Of a DNA stretch of 64,000 nt, positions 32,762 to 40,745 are shown in pieces. The translations under genes and the position numbers were made by a program. The notes under the pieces were generated by a model. It was given only the letters and a program-made list of their open reading frames with translations. It searched no databases and was not told the DNA's origin. Origin of the DNA: CAYXZO01 sp964469505 (lineage in GTDB: Bacteria; Fidelibacterota; UBA8477; JABMPR01); NCBI GenBank assembly GCA_964469505.1, contig CAYXZO010000003.1, forward strand, positions 1 through 64,000, in the 5' to 3' direction. Within the stretch, counting starts at the first letter, position 1. Every line of letters starts with the position of its first letter.

Positions 32762-33674
32762 ATCGATGACCGACCTTAAGCGAATAGCCCTGGAGGAAGG
32801 CGCGGGTTTCCATGCTGCGCTTGCCCTCGGGTTGCAGGCGAAATACCACTAATTCCCCGGAGCTACAGGCAATATGAAAAGAATCCGGCTTAACTGCAGT
32901 CACAACCCCAGGATTTCCCCCACCCTCAGCAATTGCCGTTTTAAGGATTTTGTATCGTACTCCATTGAGATAGCAAAAAGCCCCGGGCCTGGGTGCAAAG
33001 GCTCGCACCCGGTTGTGACATTGCCTAGCCGTCTCCTGAAAATTCAAGTGCTGTTCCTCAGGGCCCACTTTAGGAGCACGCGTGGCGCGAATAGAGTCCT
33101 GAGGCACAGGTTTGACTGTCCCCTGTTCCAAACCGTCTACCGTCTTTAATACCAGCTGCGCTCCGCGTCGGGCCAGCTTATTGTGCAAGGAACCGAAATC
33201 ATCGTCGGGCTCGATCTTTACTTCCTCCTGCAACAGGATGTCACCGGTGTCCACTTTCTTTTTTAGAAAGAATGTGGTGACTCCCGTACGGGTATCACCA
33301 TTTAAAAGTGCCCAATGGATGGGGGCCGGACCTCTATAGGCAGGTAGCAAAGATGGATGAAGATTTATACTACCAATTGAGGGCATAGTAAACACTACAG
33401 CGGGTAGAATTCTAAAAGCCACTACAATAAAGAGCTCGGCATCGAGCTCCTCTAGCGCATTTAAAAAATCACTATCTTTCAAAGATTCCGGTTGCCAGAT
33501 AGGAAGTTCATGCTCTTGAGCGAAAACTTTAACGGGGCTGGGAAGCAGTTTTCGCCCTCTACCCTGGGGACGATCGGGAATAGTCACAACTCCCAATACT
33601 TGATGCCGGCTATGGTATAGTTCTTCCAGGGTAGGAATGGAAAAATCAGCCGAGCCAAAGAAAACGAGACGCAT
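32754..33674 (-). CDS. fmt: Methionyl-tRNA formyltransferase
   Basis: 306 residues from ATG 33674 (a TTG two codons earlier is less likely). RLVFFGSADFSIPTL starts the formyltransferase fold. INLHPSLLPAYRGPAPI holds the catalytic region, and KKVDTGDILLQEEV is the downstream conserved block. It formylates initiator Met-tRNA and pairs with def just upstream. Confidence 0.97.
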   Translation of the reverse strand: MRLVFFGSADFSIPTLEELYHSRHQVLGVVTIPDRPQGRGRKLLPSPVKVFAQEHELPIWQPESLKDSDFLNALEELDAELFIVVAFRILPAVVFTMPSIGSINLHPSLLPAYRGPAPIHWALLNGDTRTGVTTFFLKKKVDTGDILLQEEVKIEPDDDFGSLHNKLARRGAQLVLKTVDGLEQGTVKPVPQDSIRATRAPKVGPEEQHLNFQETARQCHNRVRAFAPRPGAFCYLNGVRYKILKTAIAEGGGNPGVVTAVKPDSFHIACSSGELVVFRLQPEGKRSMETRAFLQGYSLKVGHRFA

Positions 33675-33724
33675 ACCCAAACTATCAGCCCGGTTCGAAA
33701 GATGAGTCTAGAACTTCCACCCGC

Positions 33725-34270
33725 TCACAGCCGATACTGCTCGGAGTATTCCACCTGGATCTCACCACTGGCAATACGTTTGAGAGTCTTTTTCAACAAA
33801 GAACGTTTAAGCGTACCCAGGCGATCGATAAACAGCACGCCCTGGAGGTGATCATATTCGTGTTGAATAACTCGGGCTGGGAAACCTTCGATTTCCTCTT
33901 CCCGCTTTTCTCCCTCTATGGTTTCGTACCGCAATTTTATTGAGGTCGGACGGATAACATCTTCATGGATAGTGGGTAAACTGAGGCATCCCTCTTCGTA
34001 GCTGTCAGTCTCCGAACCGTACGAAATTATGAGTGGATTGATGAATACCTTGGGCTGGGGTTCTGTGTCTTCCTCCATCGGTGCTAGATCTATTATAAAC
34101 AGCCTGATAGAATGGCCCACCTGCGGCGCGGCTAAACCGATCCCTTCAGCAGCGTACATCGTTTCAAACATGTCCTCAATCAGCTTGCGAATTTCAGGGG
34201 TGACTTCGGTGATGGGGTCGGCTTGCCGCCGCAAAACCGGATCACCGTACGTTCTTATGGATAGAATCAT
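33725..34270 (-). CDS. def: Peptide deformylase
   Basis: 181 residues. The three family motifs are present: GIGLAAPQVG, EEGCLSLP (metal Cys) and QHEYDHLQG (metal HExxH). It removes the N-formyl group laid down by Fmt. The ATG overlaps the yajC stop (ATGA). Confidence 0.97.
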   Translation of the reverse strand: MILSIRTYGDPVLRRQADPITEVTPEIRKLIEDMFETMYAAEGIGLAAPQVGHSIRLFIIDLAPMEEDTEPQPKVFINPLIISYGSETDSYEEGCLSLPTIHEDVIRPTSIKLRYETIEGEKREEEIEGFPARVIQHEYDHLQGVLFIDRLGTLKRSLLKKTLKRIASGEIQVEYSEQYRL

Positions 34271-34575
34271 CCCTGCTTGACACTAATAACCGCCGAACGA
34301 CTGACATGGAGTTTGGTATCTCCACCGGTTTTAATCAAAAGCACATCATTGTCCTTGATACCTTCGATGGTACCATGGATACCCCCACTGGTGATAATTT
34401 TATCACCTTTTCTCAGACCCTGACGCATTCTCTCCAGCTCTTTCTGCCGTTTCGATTGGGGTCTGATAAGCAAAAAGTAAAACACCAGGAAAAGAAGAAT
34501 AATGGGTAGAAAACTGAAGAAAGGGTTCCCTACCTGTTGGGGTTGTCCAGCTAGGAGAATCGTACCTATGGTCAT
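34267..34575 (-). CDS. yajC: Sec translocon accessory subunit YajC
   Basis: 102 residues with one transmembrane helix (FLPIILLFLVFYFLLIRPQ) followed by KRQKELERMRQGLRKGDKI and the SH3-like segment ITSGGIHGTIEGI, the usual YajC pattern. It binds SecDF-SecYEG in the inner membrane. It is first of the yajC-def-fmt-rsmB series. Confidence 0.95.
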   Translation of the reverse strand: MTIGTILLAGQPQQVGNPFFSFLPIILLFLVFYFLLIRPQSKRQKELERMRQGLRKGDKIITSGGIHGTIEGIKDNDVLLIKTGGDTKLHVSRSAVISVKQG

Positions 34576-34607
34576 AGTTCAATTCCTTTCATTTTCATGG
34601 ATTTAAT

Positions 34608-35534
34608 CTAACGGCGCAGGGACTTCTTTCCAAAGCCGTTGGCAGTTTCCAGTGAATTAGAGGAAGGAGTTATTTGCAGTAAAATTATTCCTGCAATCGT
34701 TATAATCCCCCCTAAGGCGAAACCCGGTGTAATGGCATAGCCCTGAATCACTTTAGATAAAAAGGCGGTGGTAGGAGCCTGGCCGGTGAGAAAGATAGCC
34801 ACCTGGGAGGGTGAGATGATCTTGAGCACCGCGTAATAGATTAGGTATGATAGGGCTGAGGTAAAAACTCCCATATAAACCACACCCACCCAGGCACTGG
34901 TTGGTACTGTACTCCAGCCAATTGACGTAGCCTGAAACCAAGCCGGCAACAGCAAAAAGCACCACGCCAAGGCGGTAACCGTGAATGTGGCTGTCAAAGG
35001 GGTGTAGCGGCGTAGGTAGGGTTTTGAAAAAGCCGTATAGGCTGACCAGGACCAAACACCCAACATTATCAGCGTATCGCCCTTTACAAACGAAAAGGTG
35101 GACTGCCAGATAGCACCGCCGAAAATCAAGACCACCCCACCGATTGCCAAGGCGATACCCAATACCTTCCGGGGTGTAATTCTTTCTATTTTCAGCATTC
35201 GAGCAATTAAAAGCACCCATAACGGTGTCATAGCATAAAGCAACCCGGCATGCGCTGGCAGAGTATGTTTCAAACCGGCAAGGAAAAGCTGGATGTTGAG
35301 TACTATTCCCAATAAAGCCAAACCGGAAAAAACTGGTAGTTCTTTGCGACCAACGAAAAGCGGCAATCCCTTTACTTTCAGGATTGGAGCCAGGATGATG
35401 AGAGCTATCGTCAAACGCGCTTCAACGATGAAAGTAGTAGGCAAAGCATCAGTGGCATATTTACCCAGCACATGGGTAAACCCCGCCATCAGGGTGAAGG
35501 CCGCCATTAGGAGCCACCCTACCGTTCGGCTCAT
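34608..35534 (-). CDS. EamA/DMT-family transporter
   Basis: 308 residues with about ten membrane helices in two EamA repeats. LPTTFIVEARLTIALIIL and GLLYAMTPLWVLLIARML are in the first, and TSALSYLIYYAVLKIISPSQ and GQAPTTAFLSKVIQG in the second. It is a drug/metabolite exporter type. The substrate cannot be inferred. It lies 19 nt after a small exported protein gene. Confidence 0.9.
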   Translation of the reverse strand: MSRTVGWLLMAAFTLMAGFTHVLGKYATDALPTTFIVEARLTIALIILAPILKVKGLPLFVGRKELPVFSGLALLGIVLNIQLFLAGLKHTLPAHAGLLYAMTPLWVLLIARMLKIERITPRKVLGIALAIGGVVLIFGGAIWQSTFSFVKGDTLIMLGVWSWSAYTAFSKPYLRRYTPLTATFTVTALAWCFLLLPAWFQATSIGWSTVPTSAWVGVVYMGVFTSALSYLIYYAVLKIISPSQVAIFLTGQAPTTAFLSKVIQGYAITPGFALGGIITIAGIILLQITPSSNSLETANGFGKKSLRR

Positions 35535-35553
35535 TTTGTTGTGGATGTATCGT

Positions 35554-36012
35554 TTACAAAAATTGAAGGCAATTCCGCCACCAATCGGAGAAGGAACGGG
35601 ATCTTTTCACTATGTACTCAATGGCACAATCTGCCGGCCCGACAGCCACCGTCTCCTCGTCCCGTTTGTACCGAACCCGGGCTATCACTTTCAGGGTTTC
35701 AAAAGGTACCGTGCAGCGCGATGCAACCGTGGCCGCCGCCCCGAAGGCATATCCAAGGTCATCGTTAAGCCGGGCCCGGCTGCTGCGAATTACAATCACT
35801 AAAGTGCGCCCCCACAATGGGGTGTTCTCAATTTCTATGCTCGACAAGGGGGGAGCCTGGCGGGAACGTTCAAAATAGCGTTCCAACACTACTTTGACCT
35901 GGGAAGGATTAATTTGGGCAGGGGCAATAAGCGGAATAAAAATGGAATACAAAAACAATATTTTTAACCATTTAACCGAAAGTGGATAGAAGTTGATATA
36001 ATTGCCTGACAT
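35554..36012 (-). CDS. Small exported protein of unknown function
   Basis: 152 residues. The N-terminus has a signal peptide (VKWLKILFLYSIFIPLIAPAQ), followed by about 120 residues with two cysteines (SRCTVPF and ADCAIEY) that could form a disulfide. No family recognised. A possible promoter would put the transcript start about 2 nt before the ATG, so this start is not certain. It lies upstream of the EamA gene in the same direction and diverges from the peroxiredoxin gene. Confidence 0.65.
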   Translation of the reverse strand: MSGNYINFYPLSVKWLKILFLYSIFIPLIAPAQINPSQVKVVLERYFERSRQAPPLSSIEIENTPLWGRTLVIVIRSSRARLNDDLGYAFGAAATVASRCTVPFETLKVIARVRYKRDEETVAVGPADCAIEYIVKRSRSFSDWWRNCLQFL

Positions 36013-36020
36013 TTCGCTGA

Positions 36021-36048
36021 ATCATAGAAAGGAAACAGTTTTTTCCAA
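36021..36048 (-). promoter_or_regulatory. Possible minus-strand promoter
   Basis: TTGGAA (36048-36043), a 16-nt spacer and TATGAT (36026-36021) on the minus strand. It would make the downstream mRNA nearly leaderless for the ATG at 36012. Confidence 0.35.
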
Positions 36049-36066
36049 AGGTAAGTTTGTTACCTT
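36048..36066. promoter_or_regulatory. Palindromic operator between divergent genes
   Basis: AAGGTAA-gtttg-TTACCTT, a perfect 7-bp inverted repeat with a 5-nt spacer. It overlaps the -35 boxes proposed for both divergent promoters, as a repressor site would. A regulator of peroxide or metal stress is a guess from the peroxiredoxin gene. Confidence 0.5.
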
Positions 36067-36085
36067 GTAGCGTGAAAAAGAGAAT
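36057..36085 (+). promoter_or_regulatory. Possible promoter of the peroxiredoxin gene
   Basis: TTGTTA (36057-36062), 17-nt spacer, GAGAAT (36080-36085). It matches consensus in four of six positions for each box. AGGAGG follows about 10 nt before the ATG at 36119. Confidence 0.4.
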
Positions 36086-36118
36086 GTGTTTCAATAACAA
36101 AAGGAGGTCTTCAAGATC

Positions 36119-36766
36119 ATGTTAGTAACTAAACCAGCACCTGACTTTAAAGCTATGGCAGTAATGCCGGATAATTCCTTTGAGGAGGTTCAGCTCTCCA
36201 ACTACCGGGGACAAAAGGTGGTTCTATTTTTCTACCCCATGGATTTCACCTTTGTATGCCCTACTGAGATTTTGGCTTTCGACCATCGGCTGGAAGAGTT
36301 TAAAAAACGTAACGTGCAAGTGTTAGGGTGCTCCACTGACTCTCATTACAGCCATTTAGCCTGGAAAAACACCCCAGTAGATAAAGGTGGTATTGGTAAC
36401 ATTCAATATCCCCTGGTCACCGACATCGATAAAACCATCGCTCGTGCTTATAATGTGTTGGTGGAAGCTAAGCCAGCTACTGTCTATGTAGATGAAGAAG
36501 GTGAAATGCTGACGTCAGTGGACGGAACCGTAGCCTTACGGGCTTCTTTCCTGATCGACGAGGAAGGCATTATCCGCCACGCGGTTATCAATGACCTTTC
36601 CTTGGGACGTAACATTGACGAAATGCTGCGAATGGTGGATGCCCTCAGCTTTTATCAGCAGCATGGAGAAGTTTGTCCCGCCGGTTGGCAGGAAGGTCAA
36701 GAAGCTATGGAAGCCAGCCCTGAGGGCGTGGCCAAATACCTAGCCAAACACGCCCAGGAACTGTAA
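36119..36766 (+). CDS. Typical 2-Cys peroxiredoxin (AhpC/Prx1 type)
   Basis: 215 residues. The peroxidatic Cys is in FTFVCPTEI and the resolving Cys in GEVCPAGW near the C-terminus. It reduces peroxides using thioredoxin or AhpF-like donors. Between AYNVLVE and VALRASFLIDEEG there is an extra ~20-residue segment (AKPATVYVDEEGEMLTSVDG) absent from short AhpC; similar insertions occur in some lineages. A strong AGGAGG precedes the ATG. It is a single-gene unit with operator upstream and terminator downstream. Confidence 0.96.
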   Translation: MLVTKPAPDFKAMAVMPDNSFEEVQLSNYRGQKVVLFFYPMDFTFVCPTEILAFDHRLEEFKKRNVQVLGCSTDSHYSHLAWKNTPVDKGGIGNIQYPLVTDIDKTIARAYNVLVEAKPATVYVDEEGEMLTSVDGTVALRASFLIDEEGIIRHAVINDLSLGRNIDEMLRMVDALSFYQQHGEVCPAGWQEGQEAMEASPEGVAKYLAKHAQEL

Positions 36767-36787
36767 CACAAATAATACGCTCCTAAT

Positions 36788-36818
36788 AAAAAGGTCCGCT
36801 GTTGAAGCGGACCTTTTT
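36788..36818. terminator. Bidirectional terminator between peroxiredoxin gene and frr
   Basis: A 12-bp stem (AAAAAGGTCCGC at 36788-36799 with GCGGACCTTTTT at 36807-36818) with a 7-nt loop. It serves the plus-strand gene and the convergent frr transcript. Confidence 0.92.
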
Positions 36819-36841
36819 TATTTACAGATCTTAAGGCAGCC

Positions 36842-37399
36842 CTAGATGGTGAGGATTTCCTCCTCCTTGGTTTTGACCATCTCGTCGATTTTCTTGATGT
36901 ACTTGTCCGTCAGATCCTGGATGTTGTCCAGCCCCCGTCGAGAATTATCCTCAGAGATTTCGTGTTCTTTTTCCAAACGCTTTATATGGTCATTGGCATC
37001 GCGGCGTACATTGCGGATGGCTACTCGCGCATCTTCGGCTAGTTTATGTACGTACTTCACCAGTTCCCGCCGACGTTCCTCGGTTAGTTCAGGGATGGGG
37101 ACCCTCAGAATATGACCATCAGTGGCGGGGTTCAATCCCAAATCACTACTTTGGATGGCTTTTTCGATGGCTTTTACCGCATTTTTATCCCAAGGTTGAA
37201 CTATCAATAGTCGAGGTTCCGGTGCGGTGATAGAGGCAATCTGATTCAAGGGCGTGCTGGTCCCATAATAATCCACTTTCACTCCCTCCAGCAGAGCCGG
37301 TGAGGCCCTACCGGTTCGCAAGGTGGCAAACTCTTGTCTTAGGTGTTCAAGCGATTTTTGCATGCGGTCTTCCGCGTCTTTATAAATCTCGTTAAGCAT
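36842..37399 (-). CDS. frr: Ribosome recycling factor
   Basis: 185 residues, the normal length. The ATG at 37399 is chosen because GGGAGGTGG lies just upstream and MLNEIYKDAEDRM is a typical RRF start; the longer frame to 37468 is rejected. Conserved blocks: FATLRTGRASPALL, VDYYGTSTPLNQIAS, IRVPIPELTEERR-like (LRVPIPELTEERRREL) and DNIQDLTDKYI. With EF-G it splits post-termination ribosomes. It overlaps pyrH by 8 nt. Confidence 0.97.
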   Translation of the reverse strand: MLNEIYKDAEDRMQKSLEHLRQEFATLRTGRASPALLEGVKVDYYGTSTPLNQIASITAPEPRLLIVQPWDKNAVKAIEKAIQSSDLGLNPATDGHILRVPIPELTEERRRELVKYVHKLAEDARVAIRNVRRDANDHIKRLEKEHEISEDNSRRGLDNIQDLTDKYIKKIDEMVKTKEEEILTI

Positions 37400-38117
37400 A
37401 TCCACCTCCCACATAGGTGCCGATTTTTTCCCCTTCGAAGATTTTAAGAAGATTGCCCGGCTTCTCAATATTGAACACTATTATGGGCAAATCATTCTCT
37501 TTGCACAAGGTCAGGGCTGTTTGGTCCATGACCCTTAAATTGTTTTGAATGGCGGCGTCAAACGCCAGGGTATCGTACTTAGTGGCCGTAGGCACTTTTT
37601 CCGGATCAGCATCATAGACCCCATCCACCCTGGTACCTTTCAATAAAATCTCAGCGCCAATCTCCACTGCCCGCAAGGCCGCAGCGGTATCGGTAGTGAA
37701 ATAGGGATTTCCTGTTCCGGCAGCGAACAATACTACCCGCCCCTTTTCCAAGTGCCGAACGGCCCGGCGCCTAATAAATGGTTCAGCGATTTTGTTCATT
37801 TCAATAGCAGTGAGCAAACGAGTCTGGGTCCCGGTTTTTTCAATGGCATCCTGTAAAGCAATGCAATTGATAACCGTGGCCAACATCCCCATATAATCTG
37901 CAGCTACCCGTTCCATAGCCTGGGCCTGTTTGGAGAGGCCTCTAAAAATATTACCTCCCCCTACTACGACGCCCAGTTGCACTCCCATGGCGGCTATCTG
38001 ATGAATCTCTTCAGCAAAATGAGCAATGGCCTGATTGTCCAAACCCGAATGGGCTCTGCCCGCTAATGACTCGCCACTTAGCTTCAACAAGACCCGTCTA
38101 TATGCCGGTTTGCTCAT
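37392..38117 (-). CDS. pyrH: Uridylate kinase
   Basis: 241 residues. RRVLLKLSGESL opens the amino-acid-kinase fold, VVGGGNIFRG binds UMP, and ILLKGTRVDGVYDADP and VFNIEKPGNLLK are the late family blocks. It makes UDP from UMP and ATP. GGGGAG precedes the ATG. The tsf terminator upstream makes pyrH-frr a separate unit. Confidence 0.97.
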   Translation of the reverse strand: MSKPAYRRVLLKLSGESLAGRAHSGLDNQAIAHFAEEIHQIAAMGVQLGVVVGGGNIFRGLSKQAQAMERVAADYMGMLATVINCIALQDAIEKTGTQTRLLTAIEMNKIAEPFIRRRAVRHLEKGRVVLFAAGTGNPYFTTDTAAALRAVEIGAEILLKGTRVDGVYDADPEKVPTATKYDTLAFDAAIQNNLRVMDQTALTLCKENDLPIIVFNIEKPGNLLKIFEGEKIGTYVGGGYA

Positions 38118-38285
38118 CTACTCCCCTTTCCTTAATCGAGCAATAAGCTATGGCTTCGGAGAAGCTCTACAAGAAAAATGAAGTTTCGAGAAGTGCGGTG
38201 AATAACCATTAGCGAATAATGTGCTTATAAATCATCCGGTGATGCTGGAGTACAGCCTTAGATGCATGTTTAACCACCCGAGCGT

Positions 38286-38311
38286 AAAAAAAGCCCGGCT
38301 GAGCCGGGCTT
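38286..38311 (-). terminator. Terminator after tsf
   Basis: On the minus strand a 9-bp stem AAGCCCGGC/GCCGGGCTT with a 3-nt loop, followed by seven T. It lies 36 nt after the tsf stop. Confidence 0.93.
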
Positions 38312-38347
38312 GTAAGTTGCTGCATCCAGAGATTCAAATAAACGGAA

Positions 38348-38956
38348 CTATTCCTTGGCCCCAGTTTCTCCCACTACAAAACGTTGGAAACGGGCCACCG
38401 AAATGTTTTCTCCCAATTTGGCAATAGTCTCATTGATAAGGTCCTGAATGGTCTGATCGTCGTTTTTAATAAAAGGCTGTTCCAGCAGGACCACTTCTTT
38501 GAAGTATTTTTCCAATCGCCCTTCAACAATCCGTTCCACGATTTTCTCAGGCTTGCCGGAGTTCAGGGCTTGAGTCCGGTAGATTTCTTTTTCCTTTTCA
38601 ATCAACTCCGCCGGAACATCTTCACGACGCACTACCAGCGGAGCCGCGGCGGCGATATGCATGGCTAAATCTTCACAAAGCTTTTGAAACTGCTCGGTAT
38701 TGGCTACAAAATCGGTTTCGCAGTTCACCTCCACCATGGCTCCCAGCTTACCACCGGTATGGATGTAAGCATATATGAGACCCTCTTTGGTAGCCCGGCC
38801 ACCCTTTTTAGCCGCTTTGAGTATTCCCTTTTTACGTAGCAGTTCTTCTGCTTTGGCCAGATCGCCGTTTGCTTCCTCTAAAGCTTTTTTACAGTCCATC
38901 ATTCCTGCGCCGGTTTTCTCGCGCAAGGCTTTTACTTCTGCGGCACTTATAGCCAT
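38348..38956 (-). CDS. tsf: Elongation factor Ts (short form)
   Basis: 202 residues, the short form without the extended C-terminal module of E. coli. AEVKALREKTGAGMMDCKKAL is broken only by the usual variation, and VNCETDFVANTEQF holds the TDFV motif that displaces GDP from EF-Tu. GGGAG lies 8-9 nt before the ATG. It is the last gene of the rplM-rpsI-rpsB-tsf unit. Confidence 0.97.
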   Translation of the reverse strand: MAISAAEVKALREKTGAGMMDCKKALEEANGDLAKAEELLRKKGILKAAKKGGRATKEGLIYAYIHTGGKLGAMVEVNCETDFVANTEQFQKLCEDLAMHIAAAAPLVVRREDVPAELIEKEKEIYRTQALNSGKPEKIVERIVEGRLEKYFKEVVLLEQPFIKNDDQTIQDLINETIAKLGENISVARFQRFVVGETGAKE

Positions 38957-39001
38957 AGTATTAGCTCCCTTGTTAAATCTTTATTGAAGATGGAGATCGG
39001 A

Positions 39002-39718
39002 TCAGGATTCCGAGGCTTCAGCGTAAACATCAGCCTGGGCACCGCGGCCTTCGAGAATGGAATCAGCCAGCGCACGGATAATCAGCCGCACCGTCTGGAT
39101 TGAATCGTCGTTGGCCGGAATGGGGAAATCTATGCCGCTGGGATCGGTGTTAGTATCTACAATGGCTACAATGGTTTTCTCCAACCGCTGGGCTTCCTTT
39201 ACTGCGATCGCTTCCGCCTTGGCATCGACGATAATCACCACATCCGGCAGCCGACGCATCTCTTTAATGCCGCGATGTTGCATTTCCAGGCGGCGCCGTT
39301 CACGCTGACGCATCAGGATTTCTTTTTTGGTCAGAGTTTCGGCCAGCTCCTCGGGATTATCCTTTTCCAGCATCTGCAGCCGGCGGATGGATTTTTTTAT
39401 GGTCATAAAATTAGTCAGGGTCCCACCCAACCAGCGCTCAGTGACGTAGAACATGCCACAACGGACGGCTTCTTCTTCCACCACCTGCTTGGCAGTTTTC
39501 TTAGTACCTACGAAAAGAAACGAATCGCCCCGACGGGCAGCCTGTTCCACATATTCCTGGGCCTTTTTCAGCTGCTCCAGCGTTTTACTTAAATCAATAA
39601 TATGGACGCCATTCTTTTCGGTGAAGATGAAATCCCGCATACGCGGGTGCCAATTACTGGCCAGATGACCAAAATGGGCTCCCGCCGCCAACAGTTGCTC
39701 TAAAGTGATCTCAGCCAT
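39002..39718 (-). CDS. rpsB: 30S ribosomal protein S2
   Basis: 238 residues from ATG 39718, with GGGAG 5 nt upstream; a TTG five codons earlier is rejected. Blocks AGAHFGHLASNWHPRM, FIFTEKNGVHIIDL, VGTKKTAKQVV and DFPIPANDDSIQ are typical S2. It is in the usual order rpsB-tsf. Confidence 0.97.
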   Translation of the reverse strand: MAEITLEQLLAAGAHFGHLASNWHPRMRDFIFTEKNGVHIIDLSKTLEQLKKAQEYVEQAARRGDSFLFVGTKKTAKQVVEEEAVRCGMFYVTERWLGGTLTNFMTIKKSIRRLQMLEKDNPEELAETLTKKEILMRQRERRRLEMQHRGIKEMRRLPDVVIIVDAKAEAIAVKEAQRLEKTIVAIVDTNTDPSGIDFPIPANDDSIQTVRLIIRALADSILEGRGAQADVYAEASES

Positions 39719-39736
39719 GCAGTCTCCCGCCAACTA

Positions 39737-40135
39737 TTAACGTTTGGAAAATTGGAAGGCGCGCCGGGCACCCGCCAGACCATATTTCTTGCGTTCTTTT
39801 TCCCGCGCATCACGGGTTAACAGGCCCGCCTTCTTTAAAATGGGCCGAAAATCATCGTAGTTGACTTTCTGTAACGCCAAAGCTATCCCGTGCCTGATGG
39901 CTTCCGCCTGACCGGTAGGTCCACCACCTTTGACGTTAACAATAATATCGTAAGCCCCCAAAGTATTGGTGAGTTTAAGGGGCTGTTGAACTACCACCTG
40001 CAGGGTGCGCCGACCGAAGTAGTCTTCCATTTTGCGCTTGTTTACGATGATCTGGCCTGTACCCGGTTGCATCCATACCCGGGCCACTGCGGTCTTCCGC
40101 TTGCCGGTGGCATAATACAATGCTTTACTGCTCAT
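39737..40135 (-). CDS. rpsI: 30S ribosomal protein S9
   Basis: 132 residues. YYATGKRKTAVARVWMQPG starts the fold, VKGGGPTGQAEAIRHGIA is the central block, and the tail ends GARRAFQFSKR, whose last basic residues reach the P-site tRNA. It overlaps rplM by 11 nt. Confidence 0.98.
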   Translation of the reverse strand: MSSKALYYATGKRKTAVARVWMQPGTGQIIVNKRKMEDYFGRRTLQVVVQQPLKLTNTLGAYDIIVNVKGGGPTGQAEAIRHGIALALQKVNYDDFRPILKKAGLLTRDAREKERKKYGLAGARRAFQFSKR

Positions 40136-40577
40136 GCTTCATCTCCGGTTTCCAGGGGGCTGGTTGCTGCGCTTGGTGAGGATGTTCCGGACCAGCATAG
40201 ACTTTCAGCTTTTTCAGCATCCGTCTCCCCAAACGATTATGTGGTAACATACCTTTTACCGCCAGTCGAATGATGCGATCTGGGTGCTTTTCTTTCAGTT
40301 CTTTGAAGGTCTTGATCTTAGCACCACCCGGATAGCCACTATGAGTAAAGTAGGTTTTGTTAGTCTCTTTTTTGCCGGTCACCCACACCTTATCCGCATT
40401 GACCACCACTACAAAATCACCACAGTCCAAGTGCGGGGTAAATATGGGTTTATGCTTACCCCGGAGCAAAGTAGCGATCTTGGTTGCTAACCGCCCCAAC
40501 GGCTCCTGGGAGGCATCAATCACCCACCAGTTTCTTTCGATCGATTCCGCTTTTACGTTGTAGGTCTTAAAATTCAA
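40125..40577 (-). CDS. rplM: 50S ribosomal protein L13
   Basis: 150 residues. NWWVIDASQEPLGRLAT, GDFVVVVNADKVWVTG and AVKGMLPHNRLGRRML are the L13 hallmarks. The start is the TTG at 40577, with AAAGGGG about 7 nt upstream; there is no ATG or GTG in frame near it. It heads the ribosomal protein unit behind a promoter with a perfect -35 box. Confidence 0.97.
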   Translation of the reverse strand: MNFKTYNVKAESIERNWWVIDASQEPLGRLATKIATLLRGKHKPIFTPHLDCGDFVVVVNADKVWVTGKKETNKTYFTHSGYPGGAKIKTFKELKEKHPDRIIRLAVKGMLPHNRLGRRMLKKLKVYAGPEHPHQAQQPAPWKPEMKHEQ

Positions 40578-40631
40578 TGCTATCCCCTTTAAAACCTTAG
40601 TGTTATCACCGGGCGCCTAAAAAAGCTGCGT

Positions 40632-40660
40632 AAGGTAATCGGGCCCCCCAGAGTTGTCAA
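40632..40660 (-). promoter_or_regulatory. Promoter of the rplM-rpsI-rpsB-tsf operon
   Basis: TTGACA (40660-40655), 17-nt spacer and TACCTT (40637-40632) on the minus strand. Predicted transcript start near 40625, about 48 nt before the rplM start. Confidence 0.6.
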
Positions 40661-40745
40661 CCAATTTTGCCAGCTCCGGTAAGCTCAAATACCTAAGTGC
40701 AATAAACGGATTTCAGGGATAATGTCCTATGGAAAAACGCTAAAT

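Noticed and set aside
37400..37468. N-terminal extension of ribosome recycling factor
   Set aside because: The strong ribosome binding site and the family start both place the ATG at 37399; the extension is inside pyrH.
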